NCBI GenBank assembly: GCA_002343775.1 | Contig: DDSH01000028.1 | Coordinates: 225,027-289,026 of the forward strand | Source: Anaerolineales bacterium UBA2395 | GTDB lineage: Bacteria > Chloroflexota > Anaerolineae > Anaerolineales > Villigracilaceae | Direction: 5' to 3' | DNA length: 64,000 nt | Part shown: piece by piece, positions 1 to 8,198 of the stretch | Layout of the letters: each line of letters opens with the position of its first letter | Numbering within the stretch: the first letter of the stretch is position 1 | Translations under genes and position numbers: made by a program | Notes under the pieces: model-generated | What the model was told of the DNA's origin: nothing | Seen by the model: the letters and a program-made list of their open reading frames with translations, nothing else | Databases searched by the model: none

Positions 1-392
1 TCGTTCTTCGAGAGCGGCTCCTCGAAGGATTTGAACAAGTTGAAGGTCGTGCGGACATGCTGGTTCAGCATAAATTCCAAGTCATCGGCAGGCGTTTCGA
101 TGAAGGTCTTTCCGCCAACCCAGCCGCCGACGAGGTGGAACAAGGCGTGGACACCGCCAAATTTGGAAAGAATCGCTGCGGCGGAGTCTTGAAGCGCTGC
201 CCCATCGAGCAGGTTCACGGTTCCGGTGTAGAGTCGCTCTGGGGGCAGGCTCAATTCGCGGGCGAGGGCATCCAATTTATTTTTGTCGATGTCGAGCAAA
301 GCCAGATTGTGACCCATGCCCGCAAAGGTCTTTGCGACAAGATTTCCCAACACGCCGGTTGCCCCGGTGATCACGATCGTCTTATTCATCAT
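1..392 (-). CDS. SDR-family oxidoreductase, 3' end cut by window edge
   Basis: The reverse strand reads from an ATG at 392 (a second ATG follows at 389) off the left edge, about 130 residues. The N-terminus carries the Rossmann glycine motif TGATGVLG, then an acidic residue after the second strand (LLDID), as expected of an NAD(H)-preferring short-chain dehydrogenase. A later HLVGGWVGGK stretch matches the strand-4 NAG region of the family in position. The active-site YxxxK would lie beyond the window, so activity and substrate cannot be judged. It starts only 10 bp after the ribA stop and is probably the last gene of the same minus-strand operon. Confidence 0.75.
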   Translation of the reverse strand, partial: MMNKTIVITGATGVLGNLVAKTFAGMGHNLALLDIDKNKLDALARELSLPPERLYTGTVNLLDGAALQDSAAAILSKFGGVHALFHLVGGWVGGKTFIETPADDLEFMLNQHVRTTFNLFKSFEEPLSKN

Positions 393-402
393 TCTGCATT
401 CT

Positions 403-1161
403 TCATTCGTAAAGCGCCTTGATCTGGTCTTCGGTCATGCCTTCAACGATGGCGGGGTCGCTTTGTTCAGGCAGGTGTTCCTTGCCGTGAAAATCGAGCA
501 TGTGACCAGACTTGGCAGCTTTGGTCTTGAGATAGAAAACATTGTGTTCGTTCGTGGGCAAAATGTGCGGCAGGCGTTCGTTGATCTTGACGCCATGCTG
601 CTCGAGCTGCGCGATCTTCTTGGGGTTGTTGGTCATCAATTTGATGGAGCTGACCTTGAGCGAATGGATCATGTGCGCGGCGACGGCATAATCACGTTCA
701 TCGTCGCGGAAACCAAGCGCAAGATTCGCTTCCACCGTATCGAGCCCTTGATCCTGCAAGGTGTAGGCGCGGATCTTGTTGGTCAGCCCAATGCCGCGTC
801 CTTCTTGACGCAGGTATAAGACCATGCCGCACTCCATGCCGCCGATCTTTTGCAATGCCGCTTCAAGCTGGTCGCGGCAGTCGCAGCGCAGCGAACCGAT
901 GGCGTCGCCCGTCAGGCATTCCGAGTGCAGGCGCACCGGCACGTCGTCTGCGCCAATCACATCGCCTTTGATGATGGCAACATGCTCTTTGTGATCGCGG
1001 TTGTTTGAAAACGCCACAATGTGAAAGTCGCCGAAGCGGGTGGGCAGTTCGGCAATGGCTTCGATATGAACGCAGATCTTATCCTCTCCATATCCTTCGC
1101 ATTCGTGGCAGCAATCTTCTTCCAGAAGAACCTGAATTTTTTCATGCATCAATGTAGACAT
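403..1161 (-). CDS. ribA: GTP cyclohydrolase II
   Basis: Catalyses the first committed step of riboflavin synthesis, opening GTP to 2,5-diamino-6-ribosylamino-pyrimidinone phosphate, formate and pyrophosphate. The 252-residue product has the zinc-binding HSECLTGD...SLRCDC block (three Cys), the YLRQEGRGIGL catalytic segment, then DTVEANLALGF and LMTNNPKKI, all close to E. coli RibA. It is about 50 residues longer than stand-alone RibA because of an N-terminal extension holding a small Cys cluster (CCHEC...C). It carries no DHBP synthase domain. The RibD-C-type reductase acting two steps later lies 18 bp upstream, supporting a partial riboflavin operon. Confidence 0.93.
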   Translation of the reverse strand: MSTLMHEKIQVLLEEDCCHECEGYGEDKICVHIEAIAELPTRFGDFHIVAFSNNRDHKEHVAIIKGDVIGADDVPVRLHSECLTGDAIGSLRCDCRDQLEAALQKIGGMECGMVLYLRQEGRGIGLTNKIRAYTLQDQGLDTVEANLALGFRDDERDYAVAAHMIHSLKVSSIKLMTNNPKKIAQLEQHGVKINERLPHILPTNEHNVFYLKTKAAKSGHMLDFHGKEHLPEQSDPAIVEGMTEDQIKALYE

Positions 1162-1179
1162 AGCTTCTCCAGCAAAATT

Positions 1180-1857
1180 TCAAAATTTGTATTTCAGTAA
1201 AACCCCGCCATCGTCCCAGCGCTCCACGTCGGTGAGATGCATCGCAAGCACCTTTTCACGCGGAACGCCGAAACCGTCGGCAGGAGTTGGAGCATTTGCG
1301 CCGCCGAAGACCATTGGCGCCATATAGACCAGCAGCTCGTCCACCAGACCCAGCCGCATGAGTTCAAAGTTGATCGTCCCCCCGCCTTCCACCATCAAGC
1401 GATCCACACCGATCTGTTTCAACGTGGTCATCATCTTGTTCAAGTCAACCCGTGGTGTTTGGTCCACGTACACATCAACGCCCAGCGCGCGCAAGTGCTC
1501 AATCTGCGTTATGGACGTCTGTGATGTTGTAAATATTACCAACCGCGTATCGCCAGCCTTAATAAAATCTGAGTCTTTTGGGATGTCTGCAACGGTTACA
1601 ACACCCACCTTAATGGGGTTGGGTGAACGCCCCATTTGAATCCGCCCCTCACGCAGCGCTTCACTCTTGACTGTGAGCTTTGGCTGTTCCTCGAGCAGCG
1701 TCTTCCCGCCAACAAGGACGGCATCCGCCGCGGCACGCAATTCATCCACGCGCTGTTTATCCCGCGCCGACGAGATCGCCGCGCCTTTGCGTTCGAAGGT
1801 GTCTATTTTTCCATCCGCCGTCATGGCGACGTTGATAAAGGTGTAGGGTCTGTTCAT
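1180..1857 (-). CDS. RibD C-terminal-type pyrimidine reductase (stand-alone)
   Basis: A 225-residue protein made only of the RibD_C / dihydrofolate-reductase-like fold: NVAMTADGKID near the start, ADAVLVGGKTLLEEQP for the NADPH-contact region, and MVEGGGTINFELM toward the C-terminus. It should reduce the ribosylamino-pyrimidine intermediate of riboflavin synthesis using NADPH. The deaminase domain of bifunctional RibD is absent, so this resembles the monofunctional fungal/archaeal type (RIB7-like). Position directly before ribA supports this pathway rather than folate metabolism. The deaminase, ribB, ribE and ribH genes are not in the window. Confidence 0.85.
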   Translation of the reverse strand: MNRPYTFINVAMTADGKIDTFERKGAAISSARDKQRVDELRAAADAVLVGGKTLLEEQPKLTVKSEALREGRIQMGRSPNPIKVGVVTVADIPKDSDFIKAGDTRLVIFTTSQTSITQIEHLRALGVDVYVDQTPRVDLNKMMTTLKQIGVDRLMVEGGGTINFELMRLGLVDELLVYMAPMVFGGANAPTPADGFGVPREKVLAMHLTDVERWDDGGVLLKYKF

Positions 1858-1874
1858 GGTTTCTTTTTTGAACG

Positions 1875-3473
1875 CTAATACGAACCGGCAAAATATTGCG
1901 AGATCAACCCGTTGTAGTTGACGGCAACCGTTTCGCGGGCAAGGGCGAAGAAATCTGTGCTGGTGGCGTGACCGTGGGAATAGCGTGTGGCGTAGGTTTG
2001 AATGAATTTCGAGAAGTTGCCATACCCCATCAGTTCGCGCATGTCATCAAGGAAGAGTGCGCCGCGGAAATAGACCGCATTGGTATAGGCGCGGAACGAA
2101 GCATAGTCGTAGATCGAACCATCCACATAACCGGTGGGCTTGAAGTAGTTAACGCGGAACTGCCACCACCAGCTAATGTTGGAGGGGTAATTATTCTCAT
2201 AGAATATCCGCTCGCTGTAGGTGGCAAGGGCTTCGTCCAGCCAGGGTTCGAGGGCATGGTCGCTGCCGACGAGGCTGTACCACCATTGATGCGCGATCTC
2301 ATGCACGCCGATGGTGGTCAGGTTGCTGCGGGCGGTTCCATTGTATTGGCTGTAAAAATCGGTGGAGAGGAAGACCAGCCCATCGTATTCCATGCCGTCA
2401 TCCATGTCGGTTTGCACGATGGCAATCGTCTGATGTGGATAAGGTGCGAATTGTGCCGAGAACGTCTCAATGGCTTTACCGGCATAGATCACCATATCCT
2501 CTCCGCCGCTTTTAAAGCCGCTGAAATAATACGAGCGGATGGCAACATTGCCTGCCATTGTTTCCGCCACGATGAATTCATCGCTGGCAGATACAGCCAG
2601 TGTTCGCGTGCCATACATGCGGTAACGCGTCCACTCGCCGTTGGATTCGGGCGATGCGCCCACAGCGAAGGTCACGCCGGGGTCGGTCTTGATGTTCAGT
2701 TCCACGTCCGAGGCGTCATAGACGAGATGCTCGCCCCACGGCATGGGATCATGCAAAATCCACCCGCCGCGGTGCGGGACAACGAAGGGATACCAATCCA
2801 CGAGATTGATCTGGTTGAAGTCGTAGCCGAAGACATCGCTGGCGCTTTTGGCAGGGATCTTAAGATTGAAGTTGAGCGAGATCGTGGTGGCGGCACCGGG
2901 TGCCAGCGATTGGTTCAACGTGACTGCCAGGCGTTGCCCGCTCAGAGAGTAGGAGGTCAATGCCGCGCCATCTTGTGAGATGGAATTGAGGGTGAAGGCA
3001 TTGGTGTACAGGTTCGGCTGAACAGAGAGGACGAGGTCTGCGAGGGTGGAGCCGGTCTGGTTGTAATAGCGGATGGTCTGGTCGGCGCTGAGAGTCTTGT
3101 TTGCAAAATCAAGTGTCACATGCAGGATGTAATTTGGGCGCGAAGAATTTGTCGGCGGGGAGGAGGTTGGGGCAGAGGTATCCGCTGTCGGTGAAGAAGG
3201 AAGCGGGGTCAGCGTCACAGTTGGCGTTGCTGTGATGGTGGATGTCGCGCTGGGAATCAATGATGCGGTGAAGGTCGGCACGGGCGTATCTGCTTCCGAT
3301 GGCAGAAAGGGCGTGGGCGTGGCGGCGTTTGGGTCACGCGTGGGAAGAATGAACGGCGCGAAAGGCAGCGGAGTGGGGGCAGGCGCAGGCGCAGCACAGG
3401 CGAAGAGGAAGATGGAAAGTAGAAAGTGCGTAATTCCTACTTTGAAATTCGCGATCGGAGATTTATCTTTCAT
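1875..3473 (-). CDS. Secreted M1-type metallopeptidase lipoprotein (paralogue 1)
   Basis: A 532-residue exported protein. The N-terminus has a hydrophobic stretch ending in the lipobox LFAC, followed by a roughly 80-residue Pro/Thr/Ala-rich linker. The catalytic domain carries HEIAHQWW near residue 391 and a Glu 18 residues later in WLDEALATYSE, the HExxH-x18-E zinc site of the gluzincin M1 family. DGMEYDG stands where M1 aminopeptidases have GAMEN. It is therefore likely a membrane-anchored aminopeptidase on the cell surface; the substrate is unknown. Its ATG overlaps the stop of the upstream paralogue by 4 bp (ATGA), so the two are translationally coupled. Confidence 0.85.
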   Translation of the reverse strand: MKDKSPIANFKVGITHFLLSIFLFACAAPAPAPTPLPFAPFILPTRDPNAATPTPFLPSEADTPVPTFTASLIPSATSTITATPTVTLTPLPSSPTADTSAPTSSPPTNSSRPNYILHVTLDFANKTLSADQTIRYYNQTGSTLADLVLSVQPNLYTNAFTLNSISQDGAALTSYSLSGQRLAVTLNQSLAPGAATTISLNFNLKIPAKSASDVFGYDFNQINLVDWYPFVVPHRGGWILHDPMPWGEHLVYDASDVELNIKTDPGVTFAVGASPESNGEWTRYRMYGTRTLAVSASDEFIVAETMAGNVAIRSYYFSGFKSGGEDMVIYAGKAIETFSAQFAPYPHQTIAIVQTDMDDGMEYDGLVFLSTDFYSQYNGTARSNLTTIGVHEIAHQWWYSLVGSDHALEPWLDEALATYSERIFYENNYPSNISWWWQFRVNYFKPTGYVDGSIYDYASFRAYTNAVYFRGALFLDDMRELMGYGNFSKFIQTYATRYSHGHATSTDFFALARETVAVNYNGLISQYFAGSY

Positions 3474-4960
3474 TGATAGATACTGCGGAAGTATTGATTG
3501 ATCAGGTCGGAAATATCTGCACCGGTGCTGGCGCGCAAAATGCGGAAGAAATCATTCGCAGTGACGATCTTGCCGCGTCCTTCTTGGAGGTAGGTTTGCA
3601 GGAAGTTAAAGAAGGCTTCGTCGCCCATGCGTTGACGGATCTTTTCAAGGAAGTGCGCACCCTGGAAGTAGGTGGCATTGGTGTAGGGGCGGAATCCCTG
3701 CCCTTCGTAAATGGGAATATCGACAAAGCCCTCCGGCTTGTAAAAGTCGATGCGATACGACCACCACCACCCGACAATATCTGGATGGGTGTTTTCGTAG
3801 TAGATGCGTTCGGAATAGGTGGCAAGGGTTTCATCCAACCAGGGTTGCAGCGCTTGATCGCTGGCAACCAGTTCGAACCACCATTGATGCGCGGTCTCGT
3901 GTGCGGCAACGAAGGTTAAATAATTTGCAGGCGTACCATCGTACAAATTATAGAAATCTTTGCTGAGATAGAAAAACGCGGAATACTCCATGCCGTCATT
4001 AAAGTCACCCATCACAATGGCGAGGCTTTTGTGCGGATAAGGTCCATATTTTGCGCCAAAGACCTGCACTGCCTGCGCAGATGCCAGCAAGGCAGCTTGT
4101 CCGCCGCGTTCATTGAATGGGAAGTAATAGCTGGTGAGCGCCACATCACCCACCTGTGTACTGGAGGTTTGGAACTCGCGGCTGGCGGCGAGAGCGAAGG
4201 TCCGCGCGGAAGTGATGGCATAACGGGTGGAACCGTCGGGCAACGCTTCGGGGACTCCGCTGGCAGCGACGACGGGAATCCGGGCAGGGTCGCTGAATTT
4301 GAGGTTGACCTCGTAATCCGCCGCTTCATAGACGAGATGCTCGCCGTAATACCACGGGTCATGCAAGATCCATTCTCCGTTGATCTGCGGCACGATGAAT
4401 GGATACCAGTTCACAAGGTTGATCTGTCGGCTGGTGTAGCCATAAATGCGCGGACGGGACACGCTCGGGTCTTCCTGCTCGGCAAAGGGCAGTGTCAGCG
4501 TGTACTGAAGTTTGATCTCGGTCACCCCGCCCGCGGGCAGCATGGAAGCGAGCGAAAGGTCGAGGCGCTGTCCGTTGAGAGAATAGGTCGTCAGCGGTTC
4601 CCCATCGACGGTAATCCCGCCAAGGGAAAAACTTCCATCCCAGAGATTGGGGATGATCGCGATCACAAGCGCGTTGAGTTGGTTGCCGGTTCGATTGGGA
4701 TAGAGAATGGTCTGGTCTACGCTGACGATGTGGGCGTCATAGTCGATGGTGGTGTTAAGCGTATATTTGGCGCGTTCCAGTGTGGGAACCGGGGTGTTCG
4801 TGGGCAGCGGTGTTTCCGTAGGCAAAGCAGGAGTATCCGTAACCGGCAATTCCACAAAGACCGATTCTGTGGGAGTTGGAACGTCAGCGGGCTGATTCGA
4901 AGAACAAGCGGAGATAAAAATGAAAAACAAAAGAATTAAGATGGTTTTATGCGTGGTCAT
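3470..4960 (-). CDS. Secreted M1-type metallopeptidase lipoprotein (paralogue 2)
   Basis: A tandem paralogue of the next gene downstream, about 496 residues from the ATG at 4960. An upstream in-frame TTG at 4984 is possible but adds a poor signal sequence. A signal peptide ends in the lipobox ISAC, followed by a Thr/Pro linker of about 50 residues. The zinc site is HETAHQWW (His354) with WLDETLATYSE, again HExxH-x18-E, and DGMEYSAF replaces GAMEN. The paralogues share order and spacing of motifs but differ in sequence, suggesting an old duplication. A -10-like hexamer lies 7 nt before the ATG and no Shine-Dalgarno is seen, so translation may be leaderless. Confidence 0.83.
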   Translation of the reverse strand: MTTHKTILILLFFIFISACSSNQPADVPTPTESVFVELPVTDTPALPTETPLPTNTPVPTLERAKYTLNTTIDYDAHIVSVDQTILYPNRTGNQLNALVIAIIPNLWDGSFSLGGITVDGEPLTTYSLNGQRLDLSLASMLPAGGVTEIKLQYTLTLPFAEQEDPSVSRPRIYGYTSRQINLVNWYPFIVPQINGEWILHDPWYYGEHLVYEAADYEVNLKFSDPARIPVVAASGVPEALPDGSTRYAITSARTFALAASREFQTSSTQVGDVALTSYYFPFNERGGQAALLASAQAVQVFGAKYGPYPHKSLAIVMGDFNDGMEYSAFFYLSKDFYNLYDGTPANYLTFVAAHETAHQWWFELVASDQALQPWLDETLATYSERIYYENTHPDIVGWWWSYRIDFYKPEGFVDIPIYEGQGFRPYTNATYFQGAHFLEKIRQRMGDEAFFNFLQTYLQEGRGKIVTANDFFRILRASTGADISDLINQYFRSIYQ

Positions 4961-4967
4961 GGTGGCA

Positions 4968-4973
4968 ATTCTA
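4968..4973 (-). promoter_or_regulatory. Possible -10 box giving a leaderless transcript
   Basis: On the minus strand this reads TAGAAT, five of six matches to the sigma-70 -10 consensus, ending 7 nt before the ATG at 4960. No clear -35 sits at 16-18 nt and no ribosome-binding site is present between it and the start codon. The upstream terminator at about 5003-5043 means a promoter is required here. Confidence 0.4.
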
Positions 4974-5002
4974 CCGCTTGTCAATTAAAGTTGGATGTGA
5001 CT

Positions 5003-5043
5003 GGAAATAAAAACAGGGGCGACCCGGCGAGAGTCGCCCCTGT
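5003..5043 (-). terminator. Intrinsic terminator after the SRPBCC gene
   Basis: A perfect 11-bp inverted repeat (arms 5013-5023 and 5033-5043, beginning ACAGGGGCGAC) with a 9-nt loop. Read on the minus strand it is followed by a T-rich run, so it ends transcription of the gene at 5064-5507. The core GGGGCGAC...GTCGCCCC also resembles the GTAGGGGC palindromes seen elsewhere in this window. Confidence 0.8.
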
Positions 5044-5063
5044 AAATAGGATTCACCAACCGA

Positions 5064-5507
5064 TCAAGCTTCGACGTTCTTCTTCAGTGCCGCCAGCGAA
5101 TCGTTTAATAAGCCCATCATCTGTCCCTTCATCATGTCTTCCATGCCGGGCATGGAGGGCATTCCGGCAGGTACAAGGTTCACATCCATTTTCATGGTGA
5201 CTTTGGTGCCGTCGCCATCCGCTTCGAGGATGGTGGTGTTGACCATGTCGGAGGCGGGAGGCGGCGCGAACGTTTTGACACTGAACATACGATCCTGTTC
5301 AAAGCCGACGACTTCGTTCATGGTCTCGATCTTGTGCCCGTTGGCGGTGGTGATGATCTTGTAGCGGCTGCCCACCTTGAGCGGACCATCCACTTCAATA
5401 CCGGTAATATACTGACTCATTTTCTTCTGATTTTCGAGATTGGTGATGTATGCAAAAATGTCTGCTGCAGATTTGTTAAGTTTGAGGGATGCTTCAAGAA
5501 CTGCCAT
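5064..5507 (-). CDS. SRPBCC-superfamily (START/polyketide-cyclase-like) protein
   Basis: A 147-residue soluble protein. The N-terminal pattern (beta strand, then SAADIFAYITNLENQKKMSQYI) and the central GSRYKI and DGTKVTMKMDV strands fit the helix-grip SRPBCC fold typical of polyketide_cyc2 proteins, which bind small hydrophobic ligands. The C-terminal helix is Met-rich (GMPSMPGMEDMMKGQMMG). No catalytic residues can be assigned. It has its own promoter (5545-5572), a good AAAGGAG site and its own terminator, so it is monocistronic. Function unknown. Confidence 0.75.
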   Translation of the reverse strand: MAVLEASLKLNKSAADIFAYITNLENQKKMSQYITGIEVDGPLKVGSRYKIITTANGHKIETMNEVVGFEQDRMFSVKTFAPPPASDMVNTTILEADGDGTKVTMKMDVNLVPAGMPSMPGMEDMMKGQMMGLLNDSLAALKKNVEA

Positions 5508-5544
5508 GGTTTATCTCCTTTGGTTATTTTTAAATATAACAGTC

Positions 5545-5572
5545 ATTATATGGGCTTGGTTCGATCTGGCAA
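5545..5572 (-). promoter_or_regulatory. Sigma-70-type promoter for the SRPBCC gene
   Basis: On the minus strand, TTGCCA (5572-5567) and TATAAT (5550-5545) are separated by 16 nt. The start codon is at 5507, leaving a leader of about 30 nt that includes AAAGGAG. Confidence 0.65.
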
Positions 5573-5628
5573 TGAACTTAAGGGGGATTCATCTCATGAC
5601 CATTGGTACTATGCCAATTTTTCATTGT

Positions 5629-6327
5629 TCAATATTGAACTGCCCTCGGAAGTCTTTTCGCCGCTTCGATGGCATTGTTCAATTCCTTTGGCAATGGCGC
5701 AATGCCGTCAAAACCTGTTCGTTCGACGAATTCGACCAGCATCTTCCGCAGGTCTTCCATTTTCCACTTTGTGAATTTATCCGGGGTGTCCAACCCTGCA
5801 TCGTAATACAATCGTGCGCGAACGCTCTTGATCGCACCCAAACGTGATAGATCTGAAAGTTTCACCAGTTCCAAAATGGTTTTTAAAGGGATACCCGTTT
5901 GTTTTGAGAGTTTTTTGCGGTTATCCGGTGTTTTTCCCGCCTCAAGCATGTGCTCCACGTTGATAATCCTCGATTTCTCCAGTTTGGCAATCGCTTCCAA
6001 ATCCACGCCGCGAAAGTTGCGGAGCTTAAAAACCTGACGCGTTCTGGCTGTCCCCTCTTCGCGAAAGGCATGAGCAAAATGAGCCAAATCAAGTTTTCCA
6101 GCGAATTTAAAATAGAGGATGACCCCTCGAATATGAATCTTGACCCGCCCGGGATCAATGGACATTACATAGTCCTGCACATCCTTTTTCAGCGCTTCGT
6201 CCAACTCAATGCCTGATCGGGCAGCCAAAAATGTTTCAAACGCCTCAACCTGAGTCACCAACCCATCAATAACATGCCCTTTTTTGCCAGCCTTTTTCAA
6301 GAACTGTCTAAATCCCTGCTCGTCCAT
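5629..6327 (-). CDS. DUF4332 / helix-hairpin-helix-type protein
   Basis: The ATG at 6327 is chosen because GGGAGG lies 5 nt upstream; an in-frame start at 6375 would bypass it. The protein is about 232 residues, basic and mostly helical. The C-terminal half (LSRLGAIKSVRARLYYDAGLDTPDKF and following) resembles the DUF4332 pattern of paired helix-hairpin-helix motifs, where a residue of a chain or nucleic-acid backbone contact is expected. A central segment (IVNVEHMLEAGKTPDNRKKL-like) repeats the same hairpin design. The N-terminal half is unrecognised. It probably binds DNA or acts as a structural HhH protein; this is inference. Confidence 0.6.
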   Translation of the reverse strand: MDEQGFRQFLKKAGKKGHVIDGLVTQVEAFETFLAARSGIELDEALKKDVQDYVMSIDPGRVKIHIRGVILYFKFAGKLDLAHFAHAFREEGTARTRQVFKLRNFRGVDLEAIAKLEKSRIINVEHMLEAGKTPDNRKKLSKQTGIPLKTILELVKLSDLSRLGAIKSVRARLYYDAGLDTPDKFTKWKMEDLRKMLVEFVERTGFDGIAPLPKELNNAIEAAKRLPRAVQY

Positions 6328-6404
6328 ACGACCCTCCCAACTTCCTGAACACTTTCTCACTCCAGATCGTATCACATCTCCGATTCACATGTCACTTTGC
6401 ATAG

Positions 6405-7220
6405 TCATGACCGTTTCAACCGGTTCCAGGAAAAAGCAAATAGAAACATTGATGTTGCAGTCAGAACAATAGCTGAGCCCGAAACGATATTAAAGTAATA
6501 ACTGACGTACAAACCGATCACAGACGATAATGCCCCGATCAATGCCGATACCAGCATCATAGGCAGCAGGCGGCGGGTAAGCAGGTACGCTGTCGCAGCA
6601 GGAGTGACCAGCATGGCGGCGGCAAGGCTGACTCCCACGGTTTGCAACGAGACCACCACGGTCAACGCCAGCAGGACGAGCATCAGGTTGCGTAGCAGTT
6701 CAGCCGGCAAACGCAACGTCGCGGCAAGCACTGGGTCAAACGAAATAACCAAAAAAGGTTTGTAGAGCAACGCCACGATCAGCAGGATGACCACGCTCAA
6801 ACCGCCGATCAGCCAGATATCCATAGTGCTGACACCCAGAACATTCCCAAAAAGGATATGCGACAAGTCCACAGCGTAGGTCTGCATGGTACTGATCAAC
6901 GCCACACCGAGCGACAATGCCGCCGCGAACAGGATGCCGATGGCGGTATCTTCCTTGATGGTGCCTTCCTTCGTGAACAGCCCGATGCTCAAAGCAACCA
7001 CCACCGCCGCCACCCCGGCACCGACCAGCAAATCACCATTCAAGATGTAGGCGATCGCCACTCCGGGCAGTATGGCATGTGCTATCGCATCGCCGAGGAA
7101 TGCCATCCCGCGCAGGACAACATAGGTACCCATCACAGCACAGAGCACACCCACAATGACGGAAGCCAGTAATCCGCGTTGCATGAATTCATACGTGAGA
7201 GGTTCAAGGAGCCAGTTCAT
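6405..7220 (-). CDS. znuB: Zinc/manganese ABC transporter permease
   Basis: A 271-residue polytopic protein of the ABC-3 family (ZnuB/MntB/SitC). It has about eight hydrophobic segments and the conserved GDAIAHAILPGVA loop after the second segment, plus GVSLAAAMLVTPAATA near the end, both family hallmarks. It forms the membrane channel with the ATPase encoded just upstream; the ATPase stop and this start overlap by 4 bp. No substrate-binding protein (ZnuA) gene is in the window. Zinc rather than manganese is inferred from the adjacent zur gene. Confidence 0.88.
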   Translation of the reverse strand: MNWLLEPLTYEFMQRGLLASVIVGVLCAVMGTYVVLRGMAFLGDAIAHAILPGVAIAYILNGDLLVGAGVAAVVVALSIGLFTKEGTIKEDTAIGILFAAALSLGVALISTMQTYAVDLSHILFGNVLGVSTMDIWLIGGLSVVILLIVALLYKPFLVISFDPVLAATLRLPAELLRNLMLVLLALTVVVSLQTVGVSLAAAMLVTPAATAYLLTRRLLPMMLVSALIGALSSVIGLYVSYYFNIVSGSAIVLTATSMFLFAFSWNRLKRS

Positions 7221-8053
7221 TTCACCTCGGTATGATGATGGTGATGATGTTCTTCATCCGGCGGGCAGCATTCGTCCACCAGCATCATCCCGTTTTCCAT
7301 CACCAGCAATGAATTGCCGAATGCCTGAGCGAGGTTTTCCTTGACGAAAACCTCCTGGGGTGTGCCAAAAGCGATGAGACGGTGATTCAGCAAAAGCACC
7401 AGGTCGAAGCGCGAACCGGCAAGATTCAGATCGTGGGTGGAGACCATCGCGGTCACTTCCTGCGACTGCAAATGGTCCAGCAGCCGAAGCGTCACTTCCT
7501 GCGTGGTGATATCCACACCGGTGAACGGCTCATCCATCAAAAGGATGTGCGGCTCCTGCGCAATGGCGCGCGCCAAAAACGCCCGCTGCTGCTGACCGCC
7601 GGAAAGCTGACCGATGGATTGATCCGCCAGGTCCGCGATGCCCATTTGTGAAAGGCTTTTTTGAACCGCCTCCCTATCATATGCCGAAGCGCGTTTCAAC
7701 CAACCCATTTGCGCGAACCGCCCCATCATCACCACATCGTGGACGGTGACGGGGAAACGCCAATCCACTTCTTCGCGTTGGGGGACGTACGCCACGCAAT
7801 CCTGATGCGAGCCCAGCTGTTCGCCGTGAATGAGGATCTGCCCCTGCTGTAACGGAAGCAACCCAACCAGCGCTTTGAACAGCGTGGATTTGCCCGCGCC
7901 GTTGGGTCCCACCACGGCAACGCGCGCACCGTGCGGGACCTGGAAACTGAGCTGGTCGAGAATGATCTTCTCGCTGTAGCCGATGCGGATATTCTGAACT
8001 TCAAGACGATGAGGGATATGTGACATGGCGATTGAAAGACGTGCTTGTTTCAT
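7217..8053 (-). CDS. znuC: Zinc ABC transporter ATP-binding protein
   Basis: A 278-residue ABC ATPase with Walker A GPNGAGKST, signature LSGGQQQR, Walker B ILLMDEPF and the switch His in STHDLNL. The C-terminus ends in a run of six His after an acidic stretch, a feature seen in metal transport ATPases and consistent with zinc binding. It energises the permease encoded downstream. The start at 8053 is the first ATG; an alternative at 8026 lacks a ribosome-binding site too. A Zur-like box lies 70-90 bp upstream (8124-8146), so the znuCB pair may be controlled separately from zur. Confidence 0.9.
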   Translation of the reverse strand: MKQARLSIAMSHIPHRLEVQNIRIGYSEKIILDQLSFQVPHGARVAVVGPNGAGKSTLFKALVGLLPLQQGQILIHGEQLGSHQDCVAYVPQREEVDWRFPVTVHDVVMMGRFAQMGWLKRASAYDREAVQKSLSQMGIADLADQSIGQLSGGQQQRAFLARAIAQEPHILLMDEPFTGVDITTQEVTLRLLDHLQSQEVTAMVSTHDLNLAGSRFDLVLLLNHRLIAFGTPQEVFVKENLAQAFGNSLLVMENGMMLVDECCPPDEEHHHHHHTEVK

Positions 8054-8123
8054 TCCTATCTTACTTCAAAATATTTAACATGACCCTTGATCTCCAACCC
8101 AATCTCGGGTGTGATCAAAAATA

Positions 8124-8146
8124 GTATTGATAAACTTTTTCATTTA
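8124..8146 (-). promoter_or_regulatory. Second Zur-like box, upstream of znuC
   Basis: Compared with the near-perfect operator at 8633-8655, this 23-nt site matches 17 positions on the minus strand (TAAATGAAAAA, then GTTTATCAATAC). It lies between zur and znuC, where an operator for the transporter genes would be expected. The symmetry is weaker (7 of 11 arm positions). Confidence 0.5.
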
Positions 8147-8151
8147 CCATT

Positions 8152-8193
8152 CATAAATTTTATCCCTCACCGACGTGAGGGATTGAATTTATG
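8152..8193. other. Long hairpin between zur and znuC
   Basis: Arms 8152-8170 and 8175-8193 form a 19-bp stem with two mismatches and a 4-nt loop CGAC. The core is ATCCCTCAC/GTGAGGGAT and the outer part CATAAATT/AATTTATG. There is no T-run on either side, so it is not a classical terminator. It lies 6 bp after the zur stop and could be an mRNA-processing or stability element. Confidence 0.6.
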
Positions 8194-8198
8194 GCGTG

